64,000 nt of DNA from JAZDGX01 sp964482205 (GTDB lineage Bacteria > Eisenbacteria > RBG-16-71-46 > CAIMUX01 > WJJG01): NCBI GenBank assembly GCA_964482205.1, contig CAYZWI010000008.1, forward strand, positions 108,751 to 172,750, in the 5' to 3' direction. The notes below the pieces were generated by a model. It was not told where the DNA came from. It ran no database searches and saw only the letters and a program-made list of their open reading frames with translations. Every line of letters starts with the position of its first letter. Position 1 is the first letter of the stretch. Made by a program: the position numbers and the translations under genes. Positions 1 to 6,902 of the stretch are shown piece by piece.

Positions 1-75
1 ATACGCCTGCGGTACCATGCGCAGGGCGCTGGATCTCGAATCCCCGATCGCAAACGCTGGTTCGAGGAGTTGCTC

Positions 76-2766
76 ATGACGCGCCGGTCCCGTTCCCTTC
101 TCATCGTGTTGGGCGTGCTGGCGGTCGCGCTTCTGCTGCTGGCGCTCATCGTCCCCGCGCTCCTGCCGCAGCAGGCCTTTCGCGCGCTCGTGGTGCGCGA
201 GTTGGAACGGCGCCTGCACCAGCCGGTCGCGGTGGAATCGGCGCGTCTGTCGATTCTTCCCGCCGGGCTCACGCTCTCGGGCATCGAGATTGCCCCCGCG
301 CCGAACAAGCCGATTCGTCACGCGCGGCTCGAGCGCGTATCGCTGCGCGCGCGTTTGCTGCCGCTCCTTCAACGCCGTCTCGAAATCGTGGAAGTCGAGC
401 TGGACCGGCCGCGCATCGAGATCCTGAGCGCTCCCGCGCCAGGCGCTCCGTCCGAGGCCGTCCCTGGGATGGAAGGCGAAGGACAAGCGGCGGGAGGCGC
501 GGCCCCTCCCATGGAAATCGATGTCCGCGATGTGCGTATCCGCGATGGAAGCCTGCGCGTGCTCGCGGCCGAAGGCTCGCCTTTCCTCGAGATCGGTGGC
601 CTCTTCGGGCACATGAGCCTGCGCGCGAGCCGCGCGGGCGCGCTCACGATCGATGGCCGGACGAGCGCCGAAAGCTTCGCCGTTCACATGGGCGGTTCCA
701 CCCTCGGCCGGGGCCTGGCGGTGCGCCTCGATGCGCGCCTGCAGCACGATCCCGCCGCCGATGTCTTGACCATCGAAGAAGCGAAGCTCCTGCTCGGCGA
801 ATTGCCTGCCTCTGTGACCGGGCGCGTGACCGGAATCCGCGCGAAAGCGCCGTTCGCGGAGGTGAGCGTCGAGGGCGGTCCCGCCAGAGTCTCCGACATT
901 CAGGCGCTTCTTCCCGCCGCGTTCCTCTCCGCGGTCGATCGCGTGGAATCGGAGGGCATGCTCTCGATCGCCGGTGATGTTCGCGGCCCGCTCGGCTCGA
1001 CCGCCGCACGCAATGCGCTCACATCCGCACCGAGTGCGCTGACATCGACACCGGCCGTGCAGCCGCTCGACTTTCGCCTCGATCTCACGCTCGAGCAGGG
1101 CCGCCTGCGGCATCCCAAGCTGGCGACCCCCATCGAGGATCTCGGCTTTCACCTGGCCGCCGATCCCGACACCCTCGAGCTGCGCGATTTCCACGCGCGC
1201 GCGGGCACGAGCCGCATCGAGGCGCGCGCGACCGCGGCGAATTATCGCGCCCGTCCGCGCCTGCGGGTCGCGGTCGATGCGGATGTCGATCTCGCCGATG
1301 TGACCGCGCTGCAGGCGACGTCCGATTCGCTCGCGCTCACCGGCCGCGCCTCGGCGCAGCTGCTGCTCACGGGAACGGGCGCCGGCGCCGCGCACTTCGC
1401 TCCCGCCGGCACTATCCGCGTGCGGAATGCGGCCGTGAAGGGCGCCGCGGTCGAGTTGCCGTGGAGCGATCTCAATGGAGAGATCGTGCTCTCCCCTTCC
1501 GTCGCGACCGTGCGATCGCTGACCGGACGCGTGGGATCGAGCGACATCGCGGTGGGCGGAGAACTGCGCGGCTATTCCGCGCTGCTCGATCCGCGCTCTC
1601 ACGACGCGATCGGAGTCGCGCTCGATCTGCGCAGCAACAGCTTTCACCTCGACGAATGGCTCACTCCGGGCGGCAAGTTCGACCCGGCTCCGCTCCGGCG
1701 ATTGGACGGAGCGGTGACCGTGCAGGCCGGCGAAGTGCTGCTGCAACGCCTGCGCATCGAGAATGCGCACGGACGCGTGCATCTGCGCGGTGGCCGCGTG
1801 GAGATCGAGTCATTTCAGGCGCAGGCGTTCGGGGGAACGATCGGATCGCGGGGAACGGTCGACCTGGCCGGCGATGCGCCCCGCTTCGACGCCGTCGTCG
1901 ATTTGTCGGGAGTCCAGACCAAGAGCGTTCTCGAGTACTCGTCGGGCTTCAATCGTTTCGCGCAGCTCGCGCAGTTCCTGCAAGCGAACATGAACGCGAA
2001 CGCGGTCATCACCGGCGAGCTCGATCCGGCGCTGCAATTGAATCCGGCCACGCTCGTCTCCACCGGGCAGCTCGAAATCGCGGACGGCTCGCTCTCCGGA
2101 CATCCGCTGCAGCTCGCCCTCTCGCAAGCCTTGCGCGCTCCGGCTCTCGCCAATGTGACGATCAACGATTGGCTGCAACCCTTCCGCATCGAAGCGGGCC
2201 GTCTGCAGATCGATGGATTGCAGATCGACGCGGGCGGCGTGCGGCTGACGGGCGAAGGCTGGCTCGCGCTCGACGGCAAGACGCAGATGAGCTTGAACGC
2301 GCGCCTGCCTGCGGAGCTTTCGGGCCAAATCCGGGGCATGGTGCCTTCCGAGCTCGCCGGGTTCCTCCTGCCCGAACAAGACGGGCGCGTGCTCGTGCCC
2401 CTCGCTGTGACGGGCGAGATGCCCAAGCCGAAGGTCACGATCGATACGGCGGCGCTGAGACAAGGGCTCGCCCATCGGGCCGAGGAGCGGCTGGCGCAGG
2501 AGCGGCAGAAGCTCGCCGATCAGGTGCGCGAGCGAAGCGGAGAGCTGCTCAAGCGCGTGCTCGACGGATCGACATCGCCAGCTCCCCGCGACACGGCGGC
2601 CTCCCCCGCCGATACGGCCGCTTCCGCGCAACCGAACGCCCCGGCGAGCGGTGAAGGCGCCCCCGTCCCCGCTCCCGCGGATTCCGCCCGTGTCGAGCGC
2701 GAGCCCTCGGAGATTCAAGAGGAGGTCGAGGGAGCGCTGCGTGATTTGCTGCGCAGAAAGCGCTGA
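76..2766 (+). CDS. AsmA-family envelope protein
   Basis: About 896 residues. The N-terminus is a short basic stretch followed by one hydrophobic segment (residues about 9-30), the usual inner-membrane anchor of AsmA/TamB-like proteins. The rest is beta-rich with AsmA-like signatures: an early L-x-G-I-x-I repeat region, repeated short strands, and a C-terminal section reading 'LTGEGWLALDGKTQMSLNARL' split over strands. The last 90 residues are Ala/Pro/Asp-rich and charged. I chose ATG at 76 because GAGGAG at 64-69 lies 6 nt upstream; an in-frame TTG at 70 overlaps that site and is less likely. Known AsmA-like proteins bridge the periplasm and are linked to phospholipid transport or outer-membrane assembly. 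The exact role here is inferred from family only. Confidence 0.8.
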   Translation: MTRRSRSLLIVLGVLAVALLLLALIVPALLPQQAFRALVVRELERRLHQPVAVESARLSILPAGLTLSGIEIAPAPNKPIRHARLERVSLRARLLPLLQRRLEIVEVELDRPRIEILSAPAPGAPSEAVPGMEGEGQAAGGAAPPMEIDVRDVRIRDGSLRVLAAEGSPFLEIGGLFGHMSLRASRAGALTIDGRTSAESFAVHMGGSTLGRGLAVRLDARLQHDPAADVLTIEEAKLLLGELPASVTGRVTGIRAKAPFAEVSVEGGPARVSDIQALLPAAFLSAVDRVESEGMLSIAGDVRGPLGSTAARNALTSAPSALTSTPAVQPLDFRLDLTLEQGRLRHPKLATPIEDLGFHLAADPDTLELRDFHARAGTSRIEARATAANYRARPRLRVAVDADVDLADVTALQATSDSLALTGRASAQLLLTGTGAGAAHFAPAGTIRVRNAAVKGAAVELPWSDLNGEIVLSPSVATVRSLTGRVGSSDIAVGGELRGYSALLDPRSHDAIGVALDLRSNSFHLDEWLTPGGKFDPAPLRRLDGAVTVQAGEVLLQRLRIENAHGRVHLRGGRVEIESFQAQAFGGTIGSRGTVDLAGDAPRFDAVVDLSGVQTKSVLEYSSGFNRFAQLAQFLQANMNANAVITGELDPALQLNPATLVSTGQLEIADGSLSGHPLQLALSQALRAPALANVTINDWLQPFRIEAGRLQIDGLQIDAGGVRLTGEGWLALDGKTQMSLNARLPAELSGQIRGMVPSELAGFLLPEQDGRVLVPLAVTGEMPKPKVTIDTAALRQGLAHRAEERLAQERQKLADQVRERSGELLKRVLDGSTSPAPRDTAASPADTAASAQPNAPASGEGAPVPAPADSARVEREPSEIQEEVEGALRDLLRRKR

Positions 2767-2801
2767 ATCCCCCAGCGCAGGCGGCTGCTCGAAGCGGCAA
2801 T

Positions 2802-2820
2802 CGCAGGCTTCCCCGTCAAG
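2802..2820. repeat. Dispersed 19-nt repeat, copy 1 (copy 2 at 3640-3658)
   Basis: On the minus strand both places read CTTGACGGGGAAGCCTGCG exactly. Copy 1 is just after the small peptide stop codon; copy 2 is in the leader of the secreted gene that starts at 3619. The sequence next to copy 1 (2826-2854) is a second repeat shared with 53835-53863. Confidence 0.6.
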
Positions 2821-2826
2821 GGGAAG
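2808..2826. terminator. Perfect 7-bp hairpin at the end of the small peptide gene
   Basis: CTTCCCC (2808-2814) pairs with GGGGAAG (2820-2826) around a 5-nt loop that contains the minus-strand stop codon. There is no T-run after it on the minus strand, so intrinsic termination is uncertain. The left arm is part of a 19-nt sequence repeated at 3640-3658. Confidence 0.35.
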
Positions 2827-2947
2827 TGAGGTCACCCCGGTTGACCGCCAGGTAGAACGTGTTGTTCCCCTGGGGAAGGGCATGATCGGCATACGCCAGG
2901 CCCGGCAGGCAAAGCAATGCCAGACCCAGCAAGATCTTGCGCTTCAT
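2816..2947 (-). CDS. Small secreted peptide, 43 aa, possibly a truncated gene
   Basis: Translation of the minus strand gives a clear signal peptide (MKRKILLGLALLCLPGLAYA) followed by only 23 residues ending NNTFYLAVNRGDLTSP. A strong AAGGAGG overlaps the TAA stop of the gene before it and lies about 4 nt from the ATG, so it is probably translated with that gene. The stop codon lies in the loop of a 7-bp hairpin (2808-2826). The last codons belong to a sequence found again near 53.85 kb, so this may be the 5' stump of a longer gene cut off by a repeat, or a genuine short exported peptide. Confidence 0.5.
   Translation of the reverse strand: MKRKILLGLALLCLPGLAYADHALPQGNNTFYLAVNRGDLTSP
2826..2854. 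repeat. 29-nt near-repeat shared with 53835-53863
   Basis: Both sites contain GTGAGGTCACCCCGGTTG, and similarity continues as N-CCG-N-CAGGT. On the minus strand both encode a peptide of the form L-x-x-NRGDLT. At 53.8 kb the repeat abuts a truncated radical-SAM fragment, so it may mark a recombination scar or a conserved peptide module. Confidence 0.55.
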
Positions 2948-2956
2948 ATGCCCTCC

Positions 2957-3619
2957 TTATTGTGGGTTCCGGATCTCGTCGATATGAGACCGCAACAAAA
3001 CTACACGGTCATCACGACCGTGATAGATCATGAGGAGCTCGGCCGTCACCTGCGCTACCTGGTTCGACTCAATCACATGACAGCGCGGACGAGACCACTC
3101 CCGAGCAGGTTTTGAGATGAAGACAGCGGAGCCTGCAGCCAGCTCCTTCTCGATTTGCCTACGAAAAAAATGGAGGACCTCTTCCTGCTCTTCCACCGTT
3201 ATTGCGCGGCGCCCTTCTGACGTCCCCCCCCCCCGAAGGCTGATCAGAGTAGCGTCACCGTCCCTGAAATAAGCGATGAAATTGCGTGGATTGCGCACCA
3301 CCAGGCTTTCAACAACCACCGAGCACTGCTCGGCAAATGCCACCGGGTCCTCACCACGGAGGACAGCCTGCGAAAGATGCCGACCGAAGTTGTCCTTGGT
3401 GACCTCTGGCTCAAGGACGTAGGGCACCTCAGGCCCTGGCACAGGAACCTGCCAGATCGTGAACGACTCTCCGTTTGCTGCAACAGAGAGAGAGCAGCCC
3501 TCGACAGTGAAGACAGCCTCCTCCGCAAGAACCATGTTTCCGTAGACAAACAGCAAGCCATCAGCATGCACGCCTGCGACTGCAAGCAAGCAAGCCAGAA
3601 CGCAGAGAGCAGATTTCAT
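2957..3619 (-). CDS. Secreted protein of an unrecognised tandem family (paralogue 3)
   Basis: About 220 residues. ATG at 3619 is preceded by AGGAAG 6 nt upstream and gives an export signal (MKSALCVLACLLAVAGVHA). The mature part aligns by eye with the two genes upstream: an N-terminal block (here EEAVFTVEGCSLSVAANGES then FTIWQVPVPGPE) matches their D/H-E/D-V-x-x-R-x-x-D-S-L-K-V/M-V-A-E-T-P-G-G and L-W-E-L-P-D-P blocks. A helical middle and a C-terminal block resembling 'G-S-A-V-F-I' follow. I do not recognise the family. It is the most divergent of the three and carries extra cysteines. It is followed within 9 nt by the small secreted peptide. Confidence 0.65.
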   Translation of the reverse strand: MKSALCVLACLLAVAGVHADGLLFVYGNMVLAEEAVFTVEGCSLSVAANGESFTIWQVPVPGPEVPYVLEPEVTKDNFGRHLSQAVLRGEDPVAFAEQCSVVVESLVVRNPRNFIAYFRDGDATLISLRGGGTSEGRRAITVEEQEEVLHFFRRQIEKELAAGSAVFISKPAREWSRPRCHVIESNQVAQVTAELLMIYHGRDDRVVLLRSHIDEIRNPQ

Positions 3620-3639
3620 GACGTACTTCCTCATTTCTG

Positions 3640-3658
3640 CGCAGGCTTCCCCGTCAAG
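3640..3658. repeat. Dispersed 19-nt repeat, copy 2
   Basis: Exact copy of the 19-nt sequence at 2802-2820, located about 20 nt upstream of the start of the secreted gene at 3619. The flanks differ between copies. Confidence 0.6.
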
Positions 3659-3726
3659 AGGCCCATTCATAAGCAGGTGATCTGTGGAAAGAGTCGTGGA
3701 CAACCATGATTCCTACTCCGACGCTG

Positions 3727-4503
3727 TCATCTCCTGAAGCGCGCGGCGATCTCTGGCGTGAGGAAGCGCAGCTCAGCCTTTGGGTCCGCGCGGACGCGCT
3801 CGATCTCCTCGAGCACAGCTTCGGCCTTTCCCGGGGCGAAGGAGCGAATCAGCGGACGGTGCACCCCGCTGAAGACCACGCGACCGCCGTCGCAGAAAAT
3901 GATGAGAAGTCTTCCATTCTGGAGTGCCTCGATCAGACCACTGCGGTGCCACTCGAGCTGCCTGAAGGCGCTGGCTCGTGTCGCCCCGCGCACTTCTTGA
4001 TCACTGCTAGGCGGGAGATCGCTGCGGGCATGCTGGGTACCGAGCATTGTCTCCGGGTATGGGTCATCGACCCATTTCCCATCCACGGAGTCACGCCACC
4101 AGATCACGTAGTCGTCGAGCATCCGTCCCTCGTACATATCTGGCTCGACCTTCTTCAGCTCCGGATGGCGGGAAACGACCTCGTTTATGGCCGCGATCTC
4201 TGCAGATCTTCCTCCTCGATAGCTGCTGCGGATCGCGGCGTGAAGTTCGTGGCTAATCGCATGCTTGGTAGCATACTTCTGCGGGACCACCACAGTGTCC
4301 GGCGCCTCGGGATCCGGGAGCTCCCATAGCAGGTAGGTTCCGCCGGGAGTCTCGGCAACCACCTTGAGACTGTCGATGGTCCTGAATGAGACCTCGTCGC
4401 TCTGATAGATCTCGCCTTCGATGACCACCGGCGTCGTCTTCGGCCCGTCTGCTCCTGCACCCCACAAGGCGAGGGCAAAGAGCGTGAGCATGACGGCTCT
4501 CAT
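3727..4503 (-). CDS. Secreted protein of an unrecognised tandem family (paralogue 2)
   Basis: 258 residues with a signal peptide (MRAVMLTLFALALWGAGADG). The ATG at 4503 has GGGGAGGAG 3-5 nt upstream. The region after the signal (VVIEGEIYQSDEVSFRTIDS, then LKVVAETPGGTYLLWELPDP) is very close to the same region of the gene upstream, including the invariant KxVAETPGGT and LLWELPDP blocks. The middle is rich in charged helix; the C-terminal third has a strand pair 'GRLLIIF...GRVVFSG' and a final helix 'LTPEIAAR' also seen upstream. No enzyme motif or lipobox is visible. The three paralogues lie head to tail on one strand. Confidence 0.7.
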   Translation of the reverse strand: MRAVMLTLFALALWGAGADGPKTTPVVIEGEIYQSDEVSFRTIDSLKVVAETPGGTYLLWELPDPEAPDTVVVPQKYATKHAISHELHAAIRSSYRGGRSAEIAAINEVVSRHPELKKVEPDMYEGRMLDDYVIWWRDSVDGKWVDDPYPETMLGTQHARSDLPPSSDQEVRGATRASAFRQLEWHRSGLIEALQNGRLLIIFCDGGRVVFSGVHRPLIRSFAPGKAEAVLEEIERVRADPKAELRFLTPEIAARFRR

Positions 4504-4773
4504 CGCTCCTCCCCGGGGCTTTCGCCTCTCTCACGGGAACCACTGACTCCCAAGCCGCATCTTCCCCAGCCCAAGGCTACGCACTGCAAGTTGCGCACCG
4601 GCCGGCGATCTGAGTCTAGGAGAGGTCGGCTTGGGCTGCCAGCGCCGTTCCATGTCTTTGGACAAGTGCGGTTGGCCAATCCACGCTTCAGGTGCTCTCG
4701 GCAGCTCCTCGTGCGGCCAAGGGACGGGAGACGGGACGTGTCGCATCCATGAGACAAGTAGGCCTCAATCGTC

Positions 4774-5481
4774 TCATCGGTCACCCTTCGGTTGGCGGGT
4801 GATGGACTCAATCGCTTCAGGTGAGAGGAGACTGACTGAGTCCTGGACTGTCTTAAGGAATGCGATCTCTCGGAGCACCTTGCTGATGGCAGGACCTCGG
4901 AAGATTTGGACTCCGGGCTCCTTCGTACCCCTGCTCCAGAGTACAAGCAGCGCTCCTTCGTCCATGGCCGAGCAGAGGTCTGCAATGTCCCTCTCCAGGG
5001 CCCTGTTGATGGTCTCCCGCGTGGCAGCTCCCGTGCCGGTTCCGAGCGTCCGTTCAGGAGTCCATATGATTCCTCCGAGCGGGCCATTCCTCCAGAAGAT
5101 CTCATAAGCATGCGCGTGGTCGTAGGGAACCACCCGCTCGAGCTCATCATGCTCATCGACGACCTTCTGGACAGCAGCCTTCTCCGCTTCCCAATTCGTA
5201 GAAGAGTCGACCGCGGCAACCAGCAGGTCATAGATGCGTTGACGCCTCACCGCCGCCTCGCTAGCGGGAGGCACGGGCGCATCTGGATCAGGAAGTTCCC
5301 AGAGCACCAATGTACCCCCGGGCGTTTCAGCAACCATCTTGAGGCTGTCGACCACCCGGAGATGGACATCATGGACATCGAAGAGCTTCCCCTCGATCAC
5401 CACCTTGTTCGGCGGCGTCGAGACCTCTGCTTGCGCTCCAATGGCGCAAAGGAGCAGGACGATGAAGACTCTGGTTTTCGT
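4774..5481 (-). CDS. Secreted protein of an unrecognised tandem family (paralogue 1), ACG start
   Basis: The conserved body (VVIEGKLFDVHDVHLRVVDS, KMVAETPGGTLVLWELPDPD and the C-terminal LLSPEAIES) is about 209 residues if started at the GTG at 5403. In-frame sequence upstream of that GTG encodes an obvious signal peptide (KTRVFIVLLLCAIGAQA after the initiator). The codon in the start position at 5481 is ACG, with GGAGG 5 nt upstream. No ATG, GTG or TTG fits. Either a rare ACG start is used or the start codon has mutated. A GTG start would give a protein without an export signal, unlike both paralogues. Confidence 0.6.
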   Translation of the reverse strand, partial: TKTRVFIVLLLCAIGAQAEVSTPPNKVVIEGKLFDVHDVHLRVVDSLKMVAETPGGTLVLWELPDPDAPVPPASEAAVRRQRIYDLLVAAVDSSTNWEAEKAAVQKVVDEHDELERVVPYDHAHAYEIFWRNGPLGGIIWTPERTLGTGTGAATRETINRALERDIADLCSAMDEGALLVLWSRGTKEPGVQIFRGPAISKVLREIAFLKTVQDSVSLLSPEAIESITRQPKGDR

Positions 5482-5548
5482 GTTGACCTCCGAAAGGGCC
5501 GGGGCAAGGCCGAACTCCGCAAGCGCCTGCGACCCGATCCCGAAAGTG

Positions 5549-5767
5549 GAAGGCTACCTGCGCAGCGTCATCTGTGGACACTACAGCTGCTACGGAGTGC
5601 CACGCAACGGGCATGCGCTGCGCCTGTTTCGGCATGCGGTGACTTGGCTGTGGCGGCGCACCCTGCGCCGGTGGAGCCAGAAACACCGGCGGGCACGCCA
5701 TCTGAGGCGCCGCTTCGAGCGATGGGTTGACCGTTTCATCCGCCGTGAACGGACCCATCTCCTCTAG
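5549..5767 (+). pseudogene. C-terminal remnant of a group II intron reverse transcriptase/maturase
   Basis: The frame ending at the TAG before 5768 encodes YLRSVICGHYSCYGVPRNGH followed by ALRLFRHAVTWLW-RRTLRRWSQKHRR. This is the typical end of group II intron RTs (GHYxYYGVPxN, ALxxFRHxVxxLWxRxLRRRSQ). Only about 70 residues of an enzyme normally over 400 residues long are present. The upstream part of the same frame crosses the minus-strand secreted gene and has no RT motifs. I found no clear domain V hairpin after it, although GGGGCC (5767-5772) can pair with a downstream GGCCCC. It is a dead mobile-element scar. Confidence 0.65.
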
Positions 5768-5769
5768 GG

Positions 5770-5970
5770 GCCGCCTACAGCTTCGGGTGAGACCCCACCG
5801 GCCCCCATTACGATAGGCACATATACTCGGGCGCAAGTGCTAGTACCTTTGCAGGACGATCAAGAAGGGTCCTGAGTGCTCTGGAGGATCGTGATCGACG
5901 CGCATTGCGCCTGATGCCCACGGATCGCGATCCACTTCGCTCGAAGAATGAGGCATGCGCTACTGTGGGA
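5770..5970. other. Non-coding stretch between the intron scar and the inverted repeat
   Basis: No convincing coding frame on either strand. It holds the sequence just after the group II RT remnant, which may contain decayed intron 3' structure, and runs into the structured element at 5971-6130. Confidence 0.4.
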
Positions 5971-6130
5971 GCCGGGACCGGAAGGCTTCCCGGCGGGGCG
6001 TAAGCGAGGCGTGAACGCCCCGGCTTTCAGGAGCTACATCGGTACAACACGCCGAGCGTACGAGGCGCGCGCCCCCTGTGCGAACTGTCTTGAGCGCGCG
6101 CCATCCCCGCGGAAGCCTTCCGGTCCCGGC
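5971..6130. ncRNA. Strong structured inverted repeat, candidate ncRNA or MITE-like element
   Basis: A perfect 20-bp inverted repeat, GCCGGGACCGGAAGGCTTCC at 5971-5990 and its complement at 6111-6130, encloses 120 nt. Inside are two more perfect hairpins: CGGGGCGT/ACGCCCCG (about 5994-6018) and GGCGCGCGC/GCGCGCGCC (about 6065-6102). The left arm can instead fold on itself (GCCGGGA-CC-GGAA-GG-TCCCGGC). Together this draws a three-way junction or cloverleaf-like fold. It lies downstream of the minus-strand response regulator and could be a complex terminator, an RNA gene or a small non-autonomous element. I cannot match it to a known RNA family. Confidence 0.45.
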
Positions 6131-6212
6131 GACCATCCTCAACGAACGCTGCCACATGCTCCGAGTCTTGGGAAAAGCGGGTCCACTGCGCATGGAGCGC
6201 GCAGCGTGGCGG

Positions 6213-6902
6213 TCAGCGCGAGGCCGCGTCGGTGTGGAGCGCGTAGCCCACGCCCGCGACGGTGACGAGATGGTCCGGCTGCGAGGGATCGCGCTCGATC
6301 TTCTGGCGCAGGCGGTGCACGAGCTGCTTCAAGAGCTGGCGGTCGCCCATGCCGCGATAGCCCCACACATGGCTCGTCAAGCGCTCGACGGGCAGCGGAT
6401 GCCCCTGGTGCGCGAGCAGCACCTGCATCAGGCGGAACTCGAGCCGCGTCAAGCGGACCGGCGGCTCTCCGCGCACGGCGAGCCCCTGACTCTCCGGATC
6501 GAGCACGAAGACGCCTGCGACCATGGGCGCGGGCTTCTCCACTCCCGCGCGCCGCAGCAGGGCGCGCACGCGGGCGAGGAGCGTGCGCGGGCTGAAGGGC
6601 TTGGTGAGATAGTCGTCGGCCCCTTGATCGAGCGCGCGCACCTGGTCCTCTTCGCTCGATCGCACGGTCAGCATCATCACCGGGACACGGCTTCCGCGCT
6701 CGCGAATCCCTTTCAGGACTTCGAGCCCGTTCATGCGCGGCAAGTTGTAATCGAGGAGGACGAAGTCGGGCCGCTCGCGTTCGAAGGCGGCGAGCGCGCT
6801 CGGCCCATCGGAGGATTCGAGCACGAGGTAGCCCGCCTGCTTGAGCGCGTAGGAAATCAGCCCGAGCAACTCCATGTCATCGTCGACGACGAGGATCTTC
6901 AT
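6213..6902 (-). CDS. OmpR/PhoB-type response regulator
   Basis: 229 residues. The receiver domain (about 1-115) has the acidic pair D7/D8/D9, phospho-acceptor D51 (LLDYNLPRMNG) and K101 (YLTKPF). The C-terminal part is a winged-helix OmpR-type domain with the RLTRLEFRLMQVLLAHQG and VEIRxxLVHRLRQKIE-like sections. The start overlaps the end of the sensor kinase by 4 nt (ATGA), so the pair is translationally coupled. Regulated genes cannot be read from the sequence; the sulfate transport operon just upstream on the same strand is the obvious candidate but this is inference. Confidence 0.9.
   Translation of the reverse strand: MKILVVDDDMELLGLISYALKQAGYLVLESSDGPSALAAFERERPDFVLLDYNLPRMNGLEVLKGIRERGSRVPVMMLTVRSSEEDQVRALDQGADDYLTKPFSPRTLLARVRALLRRAGVEKPAPMVAGVFVLDPESQGLAVRGEPPVRLTRLEFRLMQVLLAHQGHPLPVERLTSHVWGYRGMGDRQLLKQLVHRLRQKIERDPSQPDHLVTVAGVGYALHTDAASR

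Noticed and set aside
2802..3658. CRISPR-like repeat array
   Set aside because: Only two copies of the 19-nt repeat, far apart and without regular spacers; no cas genes in the window.
5948..6265. Open frame over the inverted repeat region
   Set aside because: No ribosome site and composition driven by the repeat; RNA structure explains the region better.
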